DNA of 64,000 nt from Ectocarpus siliculosus (taxonomy: Eukaryota; Sar; Phaeophyceae; Ectocarpales; Ectocarpaceae). Positions within the stretch are counted from its first letter, which is position 1. Each line of letters begins with the position of its first letter. The notes below the pieces were generated by a model that saw only the letters and a list, made by a program, of their open reading frames with translations, had not been told where the DNA came from and ran no database searches. The DNA is taken from NCBI GenBank assembly GCA_000310025.1, contig FN649742.1, positions 5,715,310 to 5,779,309 of the forward strand, read 5' to 3'. A program made the translations under genes and the position numbers. Shown one piece after another: positions 26,401-38,300 of the stretch.

Positions 26401-29400
26401 ATATCTCGCTTTTGCGGAGGGACTGCGTACCAGGAGGGTTAAGACCACGGCGTTGCGTTGTACAATGGTACAGTACACGTTGCAAACCCCTTCTTGGCTT
26501 CCCGTGCCCCCCCCTGCCTCGTTGGCGGCAATACTTGATGCACCATTGCACGGCACACGGCTTCCGCATGCCAGGCCTCTCCTATCGATCACGGAGGGGG
26601 CGGCGATCTCAAGGGTCAACGCCGGGGGGGGTAACAGCACCGCCGCTGCCGATGGGGGCGGGGAAGGGGGACGCAACAGCAGCAACGCAACTGCCAGCAG
26701 GGGAAGCATGCATGCGGGAGGGGGGGGGAGGGTCCGTGTCCGGTGCGGCTACTGCAAGAAGTGCAAGGGGCCCAAGCCCGCCAGAGCACACCACTGCCAC
26801 GTCTGCGACCAGTGCATCGTGAACGTGAGACGACTGCACTAACCCCAACCCTTACCCTCCGTCAATGTGGACGTGCTGCACTGCTCGTTATGGTGTGTGA
26901 GAGCACTGCACGTTATAGTGTCTGCGGGAGGCTGTGTATCACTGGAAGTACGAGTTCCAAACAGCTTTGCTTAACGCTTCGGGCCGTGTTCCGTCAAGAC
27001 TATAAGACTGCAAGACTGCAAGACTATTGTATTCAGCTAGCTCACTTGCCCTCGTGGAGGACATGCCAACACGACAACCCTTGTCTTTGCTGGTGGCAGT
27101 TTTGGCTGTTTTGTTGGGCGAAACGATTTTTTACGATACCGTCGAGGGAGTTGTTCATCTGATAGATGCAGCTTGGAACTTCCCCACAGACCCGTTTGAA
27201 ATAGGGAGGTCTGGCTTATCTGGCTTGGCTTGTACTCTAGAGCGTAGCTTGGGAGGGAAAACGAGAGAGAGAGAGGGAAGGACATCAGTACACATATTCG
27301 TTATTCTGTTCCAAGTTGGTCATGGAAGACGCCTCGCTGGTGGATAGAAGATGTAAGATGTGGTACCGCTGTATTTTGCGCCATTCTCCGGGTTGCACAC
27401 GCAGACCAACCATGTCGACAGCAGTGTATCGCGTGCACTGTTACTGCGTCCCTGCTGACGTGAGTCAGTGATATCCCGAGCCCAAAGTTATTTGACATTA
27501 GCGGCTCTTATATTGCCCGATGGTTTGGCGAGGCGATCGATTAATCACGTGCCTGAATTTTTGTTTGGCTGGACCTTTGCTGGACCTTGCTGGACAGATG
27601 GACCACCACTGCCCGTGGATGAACAACTGCGTGGGCTACCTGAACTACCGGTATTTCGTTCTCTTCCTCATGTACATGTTCGTCGGCTGCGTCTACGCGG
27701 TCCTTGTCTCAGCCCCTCAGTTCATGGCCATGGCAAAGTCTCCTGGGGTAAGTCTGTGCCGGAAAATTCTGAGGTGTACTGCTATTGTACTGCTGTGTTA
27801 ACTCACCTGAGGCAGAGAGAGAGAAAGAGATTGAGACTGTCGCTAAAGGCGGCTCAACTCACGTTCGAGGTTTTCGTTTGGAGGCAGTTCTTTGTCGCTT
27901 ATCCTTGCCAAACGTGCAGTCCTTGTGTCGGACATTCTTGACCGGGAAAGCACGCTCCACGCCTCCCCCTCTGAGTCGCGGTTGCTGCTATTTGCCGCGT
28001 GGTGTTGGTACCGGTGTTAGGTTGTGCAATGACAATGGTAAATGGTAATGGTAATGGTGATGGTAATGGTAATGGTAATGGTTGGTGGGATGTGTGAAGA
28101 TGCCTACCACATCGAACGTACACACCCGAACTGGTTGTTGAGGTGTTATCATGCCCAGCCTACCCGCCCGTATCCATTTACCCGTTGATGACGCCGGCCA
28201 CGTTGTATAGGGGGTTGTTGTGTTTTTCTTCTAAACCCTAGACAATCCTGCGCACACCAACATCAACAGCAACTTTGGAGGATGGCCTTTACGTTGCTCT
28301 CTTTGCGCCCATGCCCGCCAAAGCGTGTTCCGAGACGCATCGGCACCCCAAGAAATACCGACAGCATGCACTTGACACTACACTCTTGACAGACAGACAC
28401 CCTGACACGTTTTCACGTTTTCACGTCGCAGGCCCGGCGAAAGCCGTCGCCTTTGGAGATGACCCAACACTCTGCCATCATGATGACCTTCGTGCTGGCT
28501 CTGTCTGTGGGTGTCGCTATCTCCGTGTTGTTGGGGTGGCACATCTACCTTATCTGTAGCGCGCAAACAACCATAGAGTTCTACCAGAATCAAAGCCACC
28601 GCTCGAGGGCAAGACAGTGGGGAGAGGTGAGGGTTAGAAAAACACATACTGTATGCCAGCTGTGTAGTGTAGCGTGATTGACGCTCCAAACGTAGGGGAT
28701 TCGGGACACGCGGTGGCTGGAACCAAAGCGGAGCCCGGGCTGACAGCGCCGTTGCGCTGTACGCGAGCATCACTCGGCTGTGTGAAATCGCGACCAGAAC
28801 TGCTGAACTGCTGCTGTACTGTACTTGTATGCGTAGGCTGTGTCTCTCTCTACTCTACTCTCTATAATTGCACTCCTGCGTTTGGTAGCGTTGCGATGGA
28901 TGTATGTACATGTAGACCAGGAAGACAATGTGCAACCTGTTGGTTGTTGCTGTGCCTGAATTGCGGTGTCGCAGACGGTGCTATTTTATAACAGTGAAAA
29001 CAGCAGTGAACTAGGGTGACGCACATGCATAGAGATGCCGACTATATAGTTGGATATGACGGGACGCCCTGGGGGCAATTTCTTTGCTGTCGGCGCAAGT
29101 TTTTTGTTTTTCCTTTCGTAGCTCTGGTTGCCAACGGAGCTTGAAGGTGTTTTCCATGTGGCTTGGCGTGGGCGGGTTGGGCCACACTCTCCCTCTCCTC
29201 GTCAGGACTACCCAAGAGTTGGATATTGGCAGGAGCCAAATTATCCCTGCAACTAATCACACCGTCACGCCTCGCGTGTTGCCGCCCTGAATTATGGTTG
29301 CTGCTGCAGCTTTGGAGCAACCCATTCGATGTGGGGTGCAAGGGTAACTGGCAGCAGGTGTTCGGGCCTCAGCCCTTCTTGCTGTCTCTCCTGCCGAGCA

Positions 29401-30139
29401 GACGTCCGCCGCCCCCGCCGTTGATAGACTTTTTCCCGCTGGAGGACGAAGACCAAGACCAACGACAGCGCTTCTCGGATGTAAGTGTAAGTAATGTAAG
29501 TATTACTGTACAAGTCCGGTTCAGGTTGCTCCGCTATTAATAAGATGAGCTGAATAAAGTATTTATCATGCACAGGTAGACTGCATTGATAAGATGGGCT
29601 GAACGTAGTGACATGAACAGGTAGAGGCTTCGGTTGTTTTATTTTTGTGGCGACTTTGGTGAGGCGTGTTGAAACTGTCCTTGCCGATTTTGTGTCGCTG
29701 AACTTGCTAGATCTTTCCCCGAGATTTAGTAGCGCATTGTCTGTGCTGTTCAATTGCTATCAAGCCCTAGGGCTATCCAATTGAAGAGCTTCGATATGCC
29801 GCAGTGGAACAACCTGCGCGTGGTTTTTTCTGCCATATTTTTTGTATTTTTTGTTGAGTCCACGAAGTGCGGCAAAGCAGCAGATGGAAAAGGAAGCGTG
29901 CCTCCATAGATCGAGCTTGTTTTCTCGTGGGTAGTATTTTGCCGTATCTGTGGCTTGTTGTGCATGTTATTTAACGTGTGCACCTCTTGTCCGCCCGTCT
30001 GTCTGTCTGTCTGTCCGTCTGTCTGTCCGTCTGTCTGTTGAACGTGTCGCATGTGCTCTCTTTTTTTTATCTTTATCTGGCATGTTGGACGCAGGAGGGA
30101 GAGTGGACGGTGGATGAACCCATGAGCGCCGTCGTGTAG
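23463..30139 (+). CDS. DHHC-type palmitoyltransferase, ZDHHC16-like
   Basis: Exons: 23463-23498, 24041-24184, 25195-25361, 26575-26824, 27598-27747, 28432-28626, 29310-29480 and 30095-30139 (TAG). All phases agree; at least 385 residues. The enzyme should S-acylate cysteines of membrane proteins, on ER or Golgi membranes by homology. Order: [10 protein letters not shown]1 ([14 protein letters not shown]), TM2 ([13 protein letters not shown]) with FTHPGKP, a Gly/Ser/Asn-rich linker, the cysteine-rich domain [20 protein letters not shown] split by an intron just before [13 protein letters not shown]3 ([17 protein letters not shown]), TM4 ([17 protein letters not shown]) with TTIEFYQNQ, then [16 protein letters not shown] and [10 protein letters not shown]. 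The last two motifs and the N-terminal YWL match animal ZDHHC16. All Zn-ligand Cys/His and the catalytic DHHC Cys are present. The initiating Met is unresolved: the first exon could extend left to 23316 or be preceded by another. Confidence 0.94.
28030..28082 (+). repeat. (TAATGG)n minisatellite in DHHC intron
   Basis: Imperfect 6-bp units GGTAAT are repeated about eight times inside the intron between exons 5 and 6 of the palmitoyltransferase gene. Confidence 0.9.
30000..30039 (+). repeat. (TCTG)n tetranucleotide microsatellite
   Basis: TCTG/TCCG units are repeated about ten times in the last intron of the palmitoyltransferase gene. Confidence 0.95.
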
Positions 30140-33100
30140 TTTATTGTATTGCGATCAGCATCGCGCCCGGCCAGCTGTTCAGGGCAGAGCAGGTCTGCTG
30201 GTGAAGTATGCATAGCAGCAGTATATCAAGGGGCACGTGTTTTGAGACGTGAGTATATCGTGGTTGGGTGTTGACGTTGATGTTCGCACGAAGTATTGAA
30301 CGGTGCCTGTCGAGTTGCTGGAATTGCCGAACCTGGCTAGGTCGGATGTGGATGGGATAATCATATGAGCCAGCAGCATGTGTTTGCGGTCTCTGCACTC
30401 TGATGCACACGATGTGCCTCGGTGTCGCTTGTAACCTCCGTTCAGATGGGTTATTTCCGGTACATTACGGCACCGCTGTATGCATATATTTTCTGTGCTC
30501 ATGTCGGAGAGAGGGTGGTCTAAGCGGTCGCCCATTTCATTTTGGAGACTTACTTAATTCAAATATCTGGCGCCCTGGGCGAGCACGACGCCATGCAATT
30601 ACCCGGCAACTTGGGTACCAAGTTACTACATCGGTGTTTCAGTGTGCTACGTGCTAGAATAGAATACGTGTACCGTAACATGTATTCGATGTAACGGCCA
30701 GCGGATGAATTTCATCTAGTGAGTGAAGGTTCGAAGCAACACGCTTACGTGAGCCGTGCGTGATGCATGCATCGGAGCAGTTTGAAAGCGCCGAACCAGC
30801 TGCACTTCATCTTAGGTGGTGTGCTGCGATCGGACTGCTGCTGCTGTTCCTCTTCACCTACCACTTGGAAGAGGATGCGTGTTGTAGTTTATTTTGTACA
30901 TAAAGCCATAGCCTTGACGTGGGATGCTGGAGCCAGTGTTGCGTTTGATATACGGTATCTTTTTAAGCACTACTGCTGTTGTGTGGTATTTTTTTGTATG
31001 CCTCCCGGGACCTCACGTGTGCGGGGTCTTCGGTGCTTCGCGAGTAAGTTCAATGTGAACACTGATCGATTCACGTATTCTACTGTACCCTTGTGATCCG
31101 AGGCATGGTCTGCCTTTCTTTGCAAAAATCGAATAGTGGTACACAAGCAGTTGCAAAACAGTGGAGGAATCAAGCCAAGAGATCTACGTTGACTCTTTGC
31201 CAATGTTGCCGCATTATGGGTACATTTACATCGCTTTCCCTGCATTTCCGAAGAAAAGATGAAACCAGCTGCTGCAGTATTTGAGTTAGAACAGCACTGT
31301 TCTGGATGGAAGTGCTTGCAGCTGTCAGCCAGCCAGTATGAAGCAGCGCCGGTTGTTGGTTGTCACACGTTGTCGCCCCGCTCCCAGCCATGCCGAACCC
31401 ATTGCCCGTCACATGACGGGTGCCGAAAAACCCAATGGTCGAATATACCATACGAACTACCACGTCAAGCGGAGTGGACCCGCGCCATGTATCGCCAGGT
31501 GTCCTGAGAGTGGCCGTATACGTTCGGTCTGATCTGATAGTATCTACCGCGCCGAAGAAAGGACGTGAGTCGTATTTAGTGACAAAATAATCACTGCCCA
31601 AAACGGACGCCTCGGCTAGGCATCCTTTCATCAGAAAATAGCACATACGCAGGCCGCGAGTGCTTGGTATCAGTATCAATATCAATGTCAATACCAATAC
31701 CAATATCAATATCAATACCGTGGCCGCCGTGTCGTAGGCGAAATGCACCACCGGGTACAGTAGTACAACACACCGTGTGCACATGTTTGTATGCTGCTCC
31801 TTAACATGTGTAGATACCATCTAGCATGCTGACGTCCTGTAACGATCAAAACATAAGAATAATACGGTTCAGTGGCATGTACGGTCTCTGGTTCTAAGCC
31901 GTGCAACAAAACTCTACAATCTACGCATTGTGACCATATAGCCGTGCGAACTGCCGACACTCACATTATGTTCGAGCCCATAATAACAACAACGATCCGC
32001 GGCTTCCTGCATCGTCGCGGTGCCGTTACACCTAACATCAGATTGAGCTACACGTTTGCACCAGTCTGCTTGGCACTCACACCAAAACCGGTGGCGTATG
32101 TAGCATACCTCGGTATGATGCTTGAAACGATCACGCTAAAAGTTACCTCGAATGAATGCCTCCAAGTGTTCTTGAGAGGGCGGCACACCCTGTCCTTCCC
32201 CCGCGCTTGTACTAAATGAAACACATACCTTCGCGCCAGCGGTATATACGCTCATTCTATTTATTGCACCTTTCCCTAACCATAAAATAAACCATGTAGT
32301 ATGCGTAAGACAGCCAACGCAACGCAAGAGCGAGAGAGAGCTACAGCTATTAGTGTAGCCAGACAGTGAACAAAAACCCAACGATATATATCTATCACCG
32401 AAGCTGCAGAAACGGAGCCCCCCCCCCTGCCCGGTAAGCAATTAATTCTTGGATCTTGAACAACGACAGCAGTAATACCCCCCTCTCCCCCCCCCCCCTA
32501 ACTTTCCGCCCAAGACGTGAGAGGACCAACAGCGAGGGAGGGACCGTGAGTGATCCATTGGAAACATCACAGATATCACACCTAAAACCCCGCACTGTTA
32601 TACTTACATACACACGCGCGCCACCGGTCCGGTCGCGTGTACCTGCCCTTTAACTAAGCCGAGATGCACCCTCATAACACGAAAGGTGAACGGCCGTGGC
32701 AAGTCTTCTACTGTACAAAAAAAACGCCCTATAGCCCCCCGTGAACGCAGACGTGGCCATTCACAGTCAGTCCACTCCCAGACCCAACATCCCAGTTGAC
32801 GCCGAACAAGCTCGTAAGCGTCGTCCCGCCGTTGCAGGGCGCATTTACTCTCCTCGTAGCGCCTACAGTACGCTGCAATCCAATCGGGGGTTAGGTCCAT
32901 TAGTCTCTACACGTTTGGTGAGACACGTTGCTACGCGTACACACCCATGTTACAACATCAAGGCACGGTTAAGGAATCGTCTCCGCTTGCCCGGACAGCT
33001 ACTACACCAAAAAAAGTCACGACACATAAGGTGAAAAATACCAAGACAAAAGAGAAAGCACGCTCCTCACACACACACACACCGAACAACGACAAGACAA

Positions 33101-34130
33101 GACAAGAAAAGGCGGATCGACAAGAAGAGGTAGATGGATCGATCGTTCCCCAGGGGAAAGAAAACAATTGGTGTTGAGGATTGAGGTATCCAGCACAACG
33201 CCGTCACTAACGGTTCCGTTTGACACTGACTGTCGGAAGTGCTACGATACGACGGGGCGGAAGGATGAAAGAAAAATGGCCGGAGAATATACCAAACGCG
33301 CTCGCTCACACTATAAAAGTCGCTAAGCGTGTCTGGATCACAAGACCGCTTTAGGCGGACGCCTCTCCTACTACCCTACACCCCCCGTAACTCGCAAAAC
33401 ACCTGCAGCGGACCACAAGGGATCGCTCGATCGATCATTGAAAAACAAAAAATAACACACACACACACACACTCGAAGAGACGGACAAAAATGGTACCAT
33501 ACCATATACACCAGTCAAGGTCGCGTAACATGTTCATCGCGGTTAAAAGATCATCGGCTTCAGTAAAGCGCTGCCGATAAAACCACTCACGGAGTCACCA
33601 TCTGACCGCCGTTGTTCGGCCGCGCAAACGCGAACAATGACAATGGCAATAGCAACAGGACAAACAAGAAGAAAAAAAAAAACGGCTCAGCACCCAACAA
33701 CTAACGACACGCGTAAATTGATCAAGTCCGCGATCAGCCCCATGCTTAAGCTAAGCTGTACACGCCACTACCCAGCAGAACCCGCTACACTACACGCACC
33801 ACGAAAGTCACATGCCGATTGATTGACTCCTCACCCGCCGGGAGCTTGTGCCGTTAGCAAAAAATTCGCTATTATAGGCGCAGGCAGCACTCTGCGTGTT
33901 TCGTCGATAGGCAAGCAACTCCAGCGGCCCATGCAACTAAAACAAACAGACCGAGGGCGCAGTTGAGTGGAACGCCGGTCAAGTAGACCAGAGGTTGCAC
34001 AACCGTGCCTGTGCATCACACTTACATCTGCAAGAGCCGCCTTGAAACCGAAACCAGCCGTGACACGCGCTCGTCTCACCAAACACCCCATGATATTCTG
34101 AAAAACCAAAACTTGCACTTGTTTCTCCAA
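30140..34130. other. Intergenic region without recognised gene
   Basis: About 4 kb between the 3' ends of the palmitoyltransferase gene (+) and the unidentified minus-strand gene. Open frames of up to 216 codons occur but are low-complexity or have no splice support. It contains a degenerate (TCAATA)n minisatellite (31672-31721), C-runs (32417-32500) and a short (CA)n at 33460-33472. Confidence 0.5.
31672..31721 (+). repeat. Degenerate (TATCAA)n minisatellite
   Basis: Hexanucleotide units TATCAA and TACCAA are repeated about eight times. On the minus strand this gives a fake hydrophobic Leu/Ile/Val run, which makes an overlapping long frame look like a membrane protein. Confidence 0.9.
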
Positions 34131-35264
34131 CTAGCGCAAGGTCTTGAGTTCGTCTTTGGCGATGTTGGTGCTCATGTCGGTGAACTCCTTGGCGAACACG
34201 TTGATAATGTGGTGCTTGATCTTGTTGTCTACTTTGACCAAGCCATCGTACACGAAGGCGTTCTTGTAGCACTCCTATGGGTTAGGGTTAGGATGCAAAA
34301 CAAAAAGAAAGCAGCGCGATCGACCGCACTCCCGATGAGGACATGCTGCATGTTCGGGCATGTGGCCACTACCGCCGCCACGACACGAGTCCATGAGGCG
34401 CGGACAGGGTGATACACAATATCGGATGCGAGAAGCATTGAATGAGGCGTCATGACAGCAAATCAGTAGTTATGAAAAACGATGTCGCACAATTGCAGTT
34501 CCCATTCTGGCAGATTGGGTACATACCTGGTACTGTACACAGCATGCATGGTCGTCTGTCTGTCTGCCTTTCTGTTACTCACCTCTTCCACAAACTTGGC
34601 GTAAATGCGGCACATGACCTCGCACAGCGAGAACACTACCTCCAAGTAGTCCAGCGAAAACGGGACCTCGGGCGTCAGCAAGTTTTCGTACACCACTTCA
34701 TTGTTGAATTTCTTGAGACGCGCCACGATCTGAGGGCAAACACACACGCGCACGCCGTTTCCTTTGAAATCAAATCACAGATTTCCGGTCCTTACCGCAC
34801 TGCAGTACCTCTGGTAACCTTGTTATCGTTTCGAATGATACTGCGCACCTACCCTGCGGCGGCACAGGGCACAAACATTTGAATAGCAACAGCAGCCAAA
34901 CAGGTTGGGCGTGAAACAAACATTAGGTCAGCGCGTGGAAGGCTCGGGAGGTAGCACCTATTTCACTTTATGCTGTTCGAGACACAAACGGAGACGAGGT
35001 TCGCAGCGCACGCGCGCGTGTGTGTGGAGCACGCACTGTCTCACGCACGCACACCCCGCGTGCTCCTTCCTTGCTGTCGCGGCCGACATAGCCACGAAGA
35101 GCGGCCACGACCAACCAGCGCCCGAGTCCTCACAGAGGAGGCGCTCAAAAAATTGTTGCACGTCTTGTGCACACAAGCTACCAACCAACACTGAAGACGA
35201 CAAGACGTGGGCTTCAATAAATCACCAGACTAACAAACCGTAGCCTGGTCGACACCTCTTGCTT

Positions 35265-35301
<37 letters not shown>

Positions 35302-38300
35302 CACTTCACGAAAGTCTCCGAAGGCGGAACTGCTGTTTGCTGCCACTGTAATAGTGTGGTAGAGAACGCCTCGTGCCACCGGAAGCCCCCACACCTCTAA
35401 CTATCGAGGCCGGACCGACAACGATAAACCAGGGACAAACAGAGGCCTTCTTTCCGGTCGACGGTATCGACAGTCTCATGATACGTACCCAGATGTAGAC
35501 CGCTAAAACGGGAAGGGCTGGATCAGAGTTGCTACGTACTTTCAGTAAGCAATGTTGGCCACCGCAAAGAAGAGAAAAAATATGACCGCACAGTATCTAG
35601 GTAGACCGTCGAATCGAACAAACGAGTAGACCAAAAGAGATGGTGCTGAATCGATCGCACATGATACACGTGATGTATAAGCCCGAATGGCACGCCCGCC
35701 ACCACCATTTGGATCACAAATACCAGATACCAGCAGCAGTCTTGATAGTTCTTCAAGTCGTCGCAACTGCCTCACCTGTTCTTGGTGCTTGCCGCCGCCT
35801 TCTTCGCTCGCATCCCTCCCCCTCGCTGAGTGATCCAGATTGTCGATGTTCTTAGCCAGCATGGCCTTAACAGAGTGATGGGCGACTCCCGCCAGAGCAA
35901 AGTGGTATTCCCACTCCTCTAGCAGCTGCAGGATCCCTCGGATAAGCTCGAGCCCTCCCTTGGACTGAACGAAAAAATTAGAGTTTGCGTTGTTGAAATG
36001 TCAACACGATGGCAGGAAATCAGTGCGGCCAGACGATACGGGCAGCACACGGCAAATAACACCGGGACAAGTACTTGTGGGTTTGGTTGTTGGTTTTGCG
36101 TGTCTCGGGCGTGTCCACGGGGTGCAGGAAGGGGATTGAGGATACCGCTTGGTCCATCTGTCCAATAAATAAGTTTGCAAAAAAGCTTTGTAGGCAAGGT
36201 AACATCCTGCCTTTACAAGCACAGAGGAGCAACACAGAGGGGCCGCGTGGGGGGCAGATTATTTCTGTGTGCATGCGGGTTGTATCTATGTGCGATTTCA
36301 CGAAATGCCATAGTGCAGTAACTGACAAGGTTTACAACACTGGCTCGCACCAAGCAGGCCGCCTGCACAGCAGTTCCCCCGACTGCTGTCCATGCATGGC
36401 CGGTGCAAAAACAAGTGCGCATACGGTTTAACGTATCCATGAGTACGTATGCTGGCGTACCGCAGGAGGGGAGGGTAGAGAGAAGCTCTTCTGTGTGACC
36501 ACGGGAAGGAGTAAACGGCACTACAGTACTACTAGTGCTGTGAGCGCTGATTTGAAGTGAAGATAAAAAAAAAAAAAATGCTGGCGTCTACTATAGGGTC
36601 AGTCTGCCAAGTTCAGCAAAAGGGCCAGACTCTGACACGAACACGAAGGTGAAGCCGTGTCGTCAACTAAAAACAGGGTACAGGATGTTATGGGATGGGA
36701 TGGGATGTTACGGTGCAAGGTGCAATACGTACACAAACGGCGCCAGCGAGCGAGTTTACCACGACGGTCCTCGGTCCCGTCAAGTCAAAATCGCAATCAA
36801 GAGGCGAGATGAAGAGGTCCCAACAGGCTTAACACCTGTCAAATTCACCTCCTGGTAAGGAGTCCAACCCTACTGTACCACCCAATCTCTAACCGTAACC
36901 GTAACAGAGTCTTATACTCATAGAGCTTCGGAACAAGGGAACCTTTGCTAACGCACAAAACATAACACGAATACAAGCTTCGTCACTGTTTGGGGTCACA
37001 CTTCTGCATACCACGATTGTTCTACCTGACTTGTCGCAACTCAAGTACACTCAAGTACATAGCATCAGGACGGGGCACCGCAGGCAGCACCCCATGCGGC
37101 CGAAGATGTGGTATTTCTGACCTGCAAGAGCTTGGCCAGCCCGACGCCGAGGTAGAATAGCCGAAGGATGCGCTGCGACGACAGCTCTGCGGCATACACA
37201 GCCAGATCCCCCTGCAGATAGTTGCACAAGTAGTTACAGTATTCGACGAAAAAACGTCGGGGGCTGCCAGTGCTCTGGACGATCATGACACCCGACGCAT
37301 CGACTACCCAACAAGCGAATGGTACAGTAATGTGGTTGATGGCCATCGAGGTGCAACGCTGTTTGTTTACCATACTCGACATACTCTCAGCGTGGCACCT
37401 ATCAGGCGCTCCATTGAGCGCATGCTTCCATGATTTGATGCGCTGGGAAATCCCCCACCCCCGCAACAGCTGTGCAAGGTACCGATTTCGATGACGTGTC
37501 GTCCAGTCGACCTCCAAATCACCCGAAAGCATCAAACTAACGGTAGGGTTGCCCAGACTGATCGGCAACAGTTACGTCAACACCGCCAACCATTCGCAAC
37601 AAAACTCTCGAGTGACACCTCTTTTGTAGCCAGACACATCAACTCAAGCCAAGCCTCATGGTAGTGGTTGCGTACCTGCCGCGTGAGCTGAACGCAGTTC
37701 AACCAGAAGCCGCCCTCCTCGTGTGTCTTCTTGAGGTAAGAAAAGAAACGTTTTCGCTTGCCTACCAAGGCCTCCACCTACAAAAAAACAAAAAAGTACA
37801 AAAAACATGATGGTGCGAGCGAGTAACGAGGTTAGAGCCCGAGCTCGGTACCGGTTGTCGAAAGATTCAGTAGAATACTATAAGCTACATGCATACATTC
37901 CAAGGAATCGTTCAGCCGTATACGTGGTGGCACGCGACCGCCCTCACGTTCCAAGTACGACTAACCCTACCCTACTACACAACTCTACTTGGTCCTTACG
38001 AGATTCTCAAGGTGCTTTAAGTATCGGCCAATGCATGGCTAAAATCTCGCGTGAGCCATGCCGGCGGTGTCTAAGAAGACAAGCTTGGTCTGCACCAACC
38101 ACGTCGCCATGGTTAGAGAGAGAGCGGGTTGGAGTGTGAAAATAACCATTGCCACAGCACACAAAGTGGTCTGTAGACTGGTGCCAGATTGGATGGGACC
38201 AACACACAGCACAGCGATTAGCGAAAGCACCTATTAAGATGCAGATTACAGACAGCACTTATTGCCTTGGCTCAGCAACTTAATGATCTCAATATATCTC

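Noticed and set aside
31170-31820. 216-codon minus-strand frame that looks like a membrane protein
   Set aside because: The hydrophobic stretch is the translation of the TATCAA minisatellite at 31672-31721; the rest shows no domain.
34278-34300. Telomere-like GGGTTAGGGTTAGG
   Set aside because: Only about two units, inside an intron next to a splice acceptor; no array.
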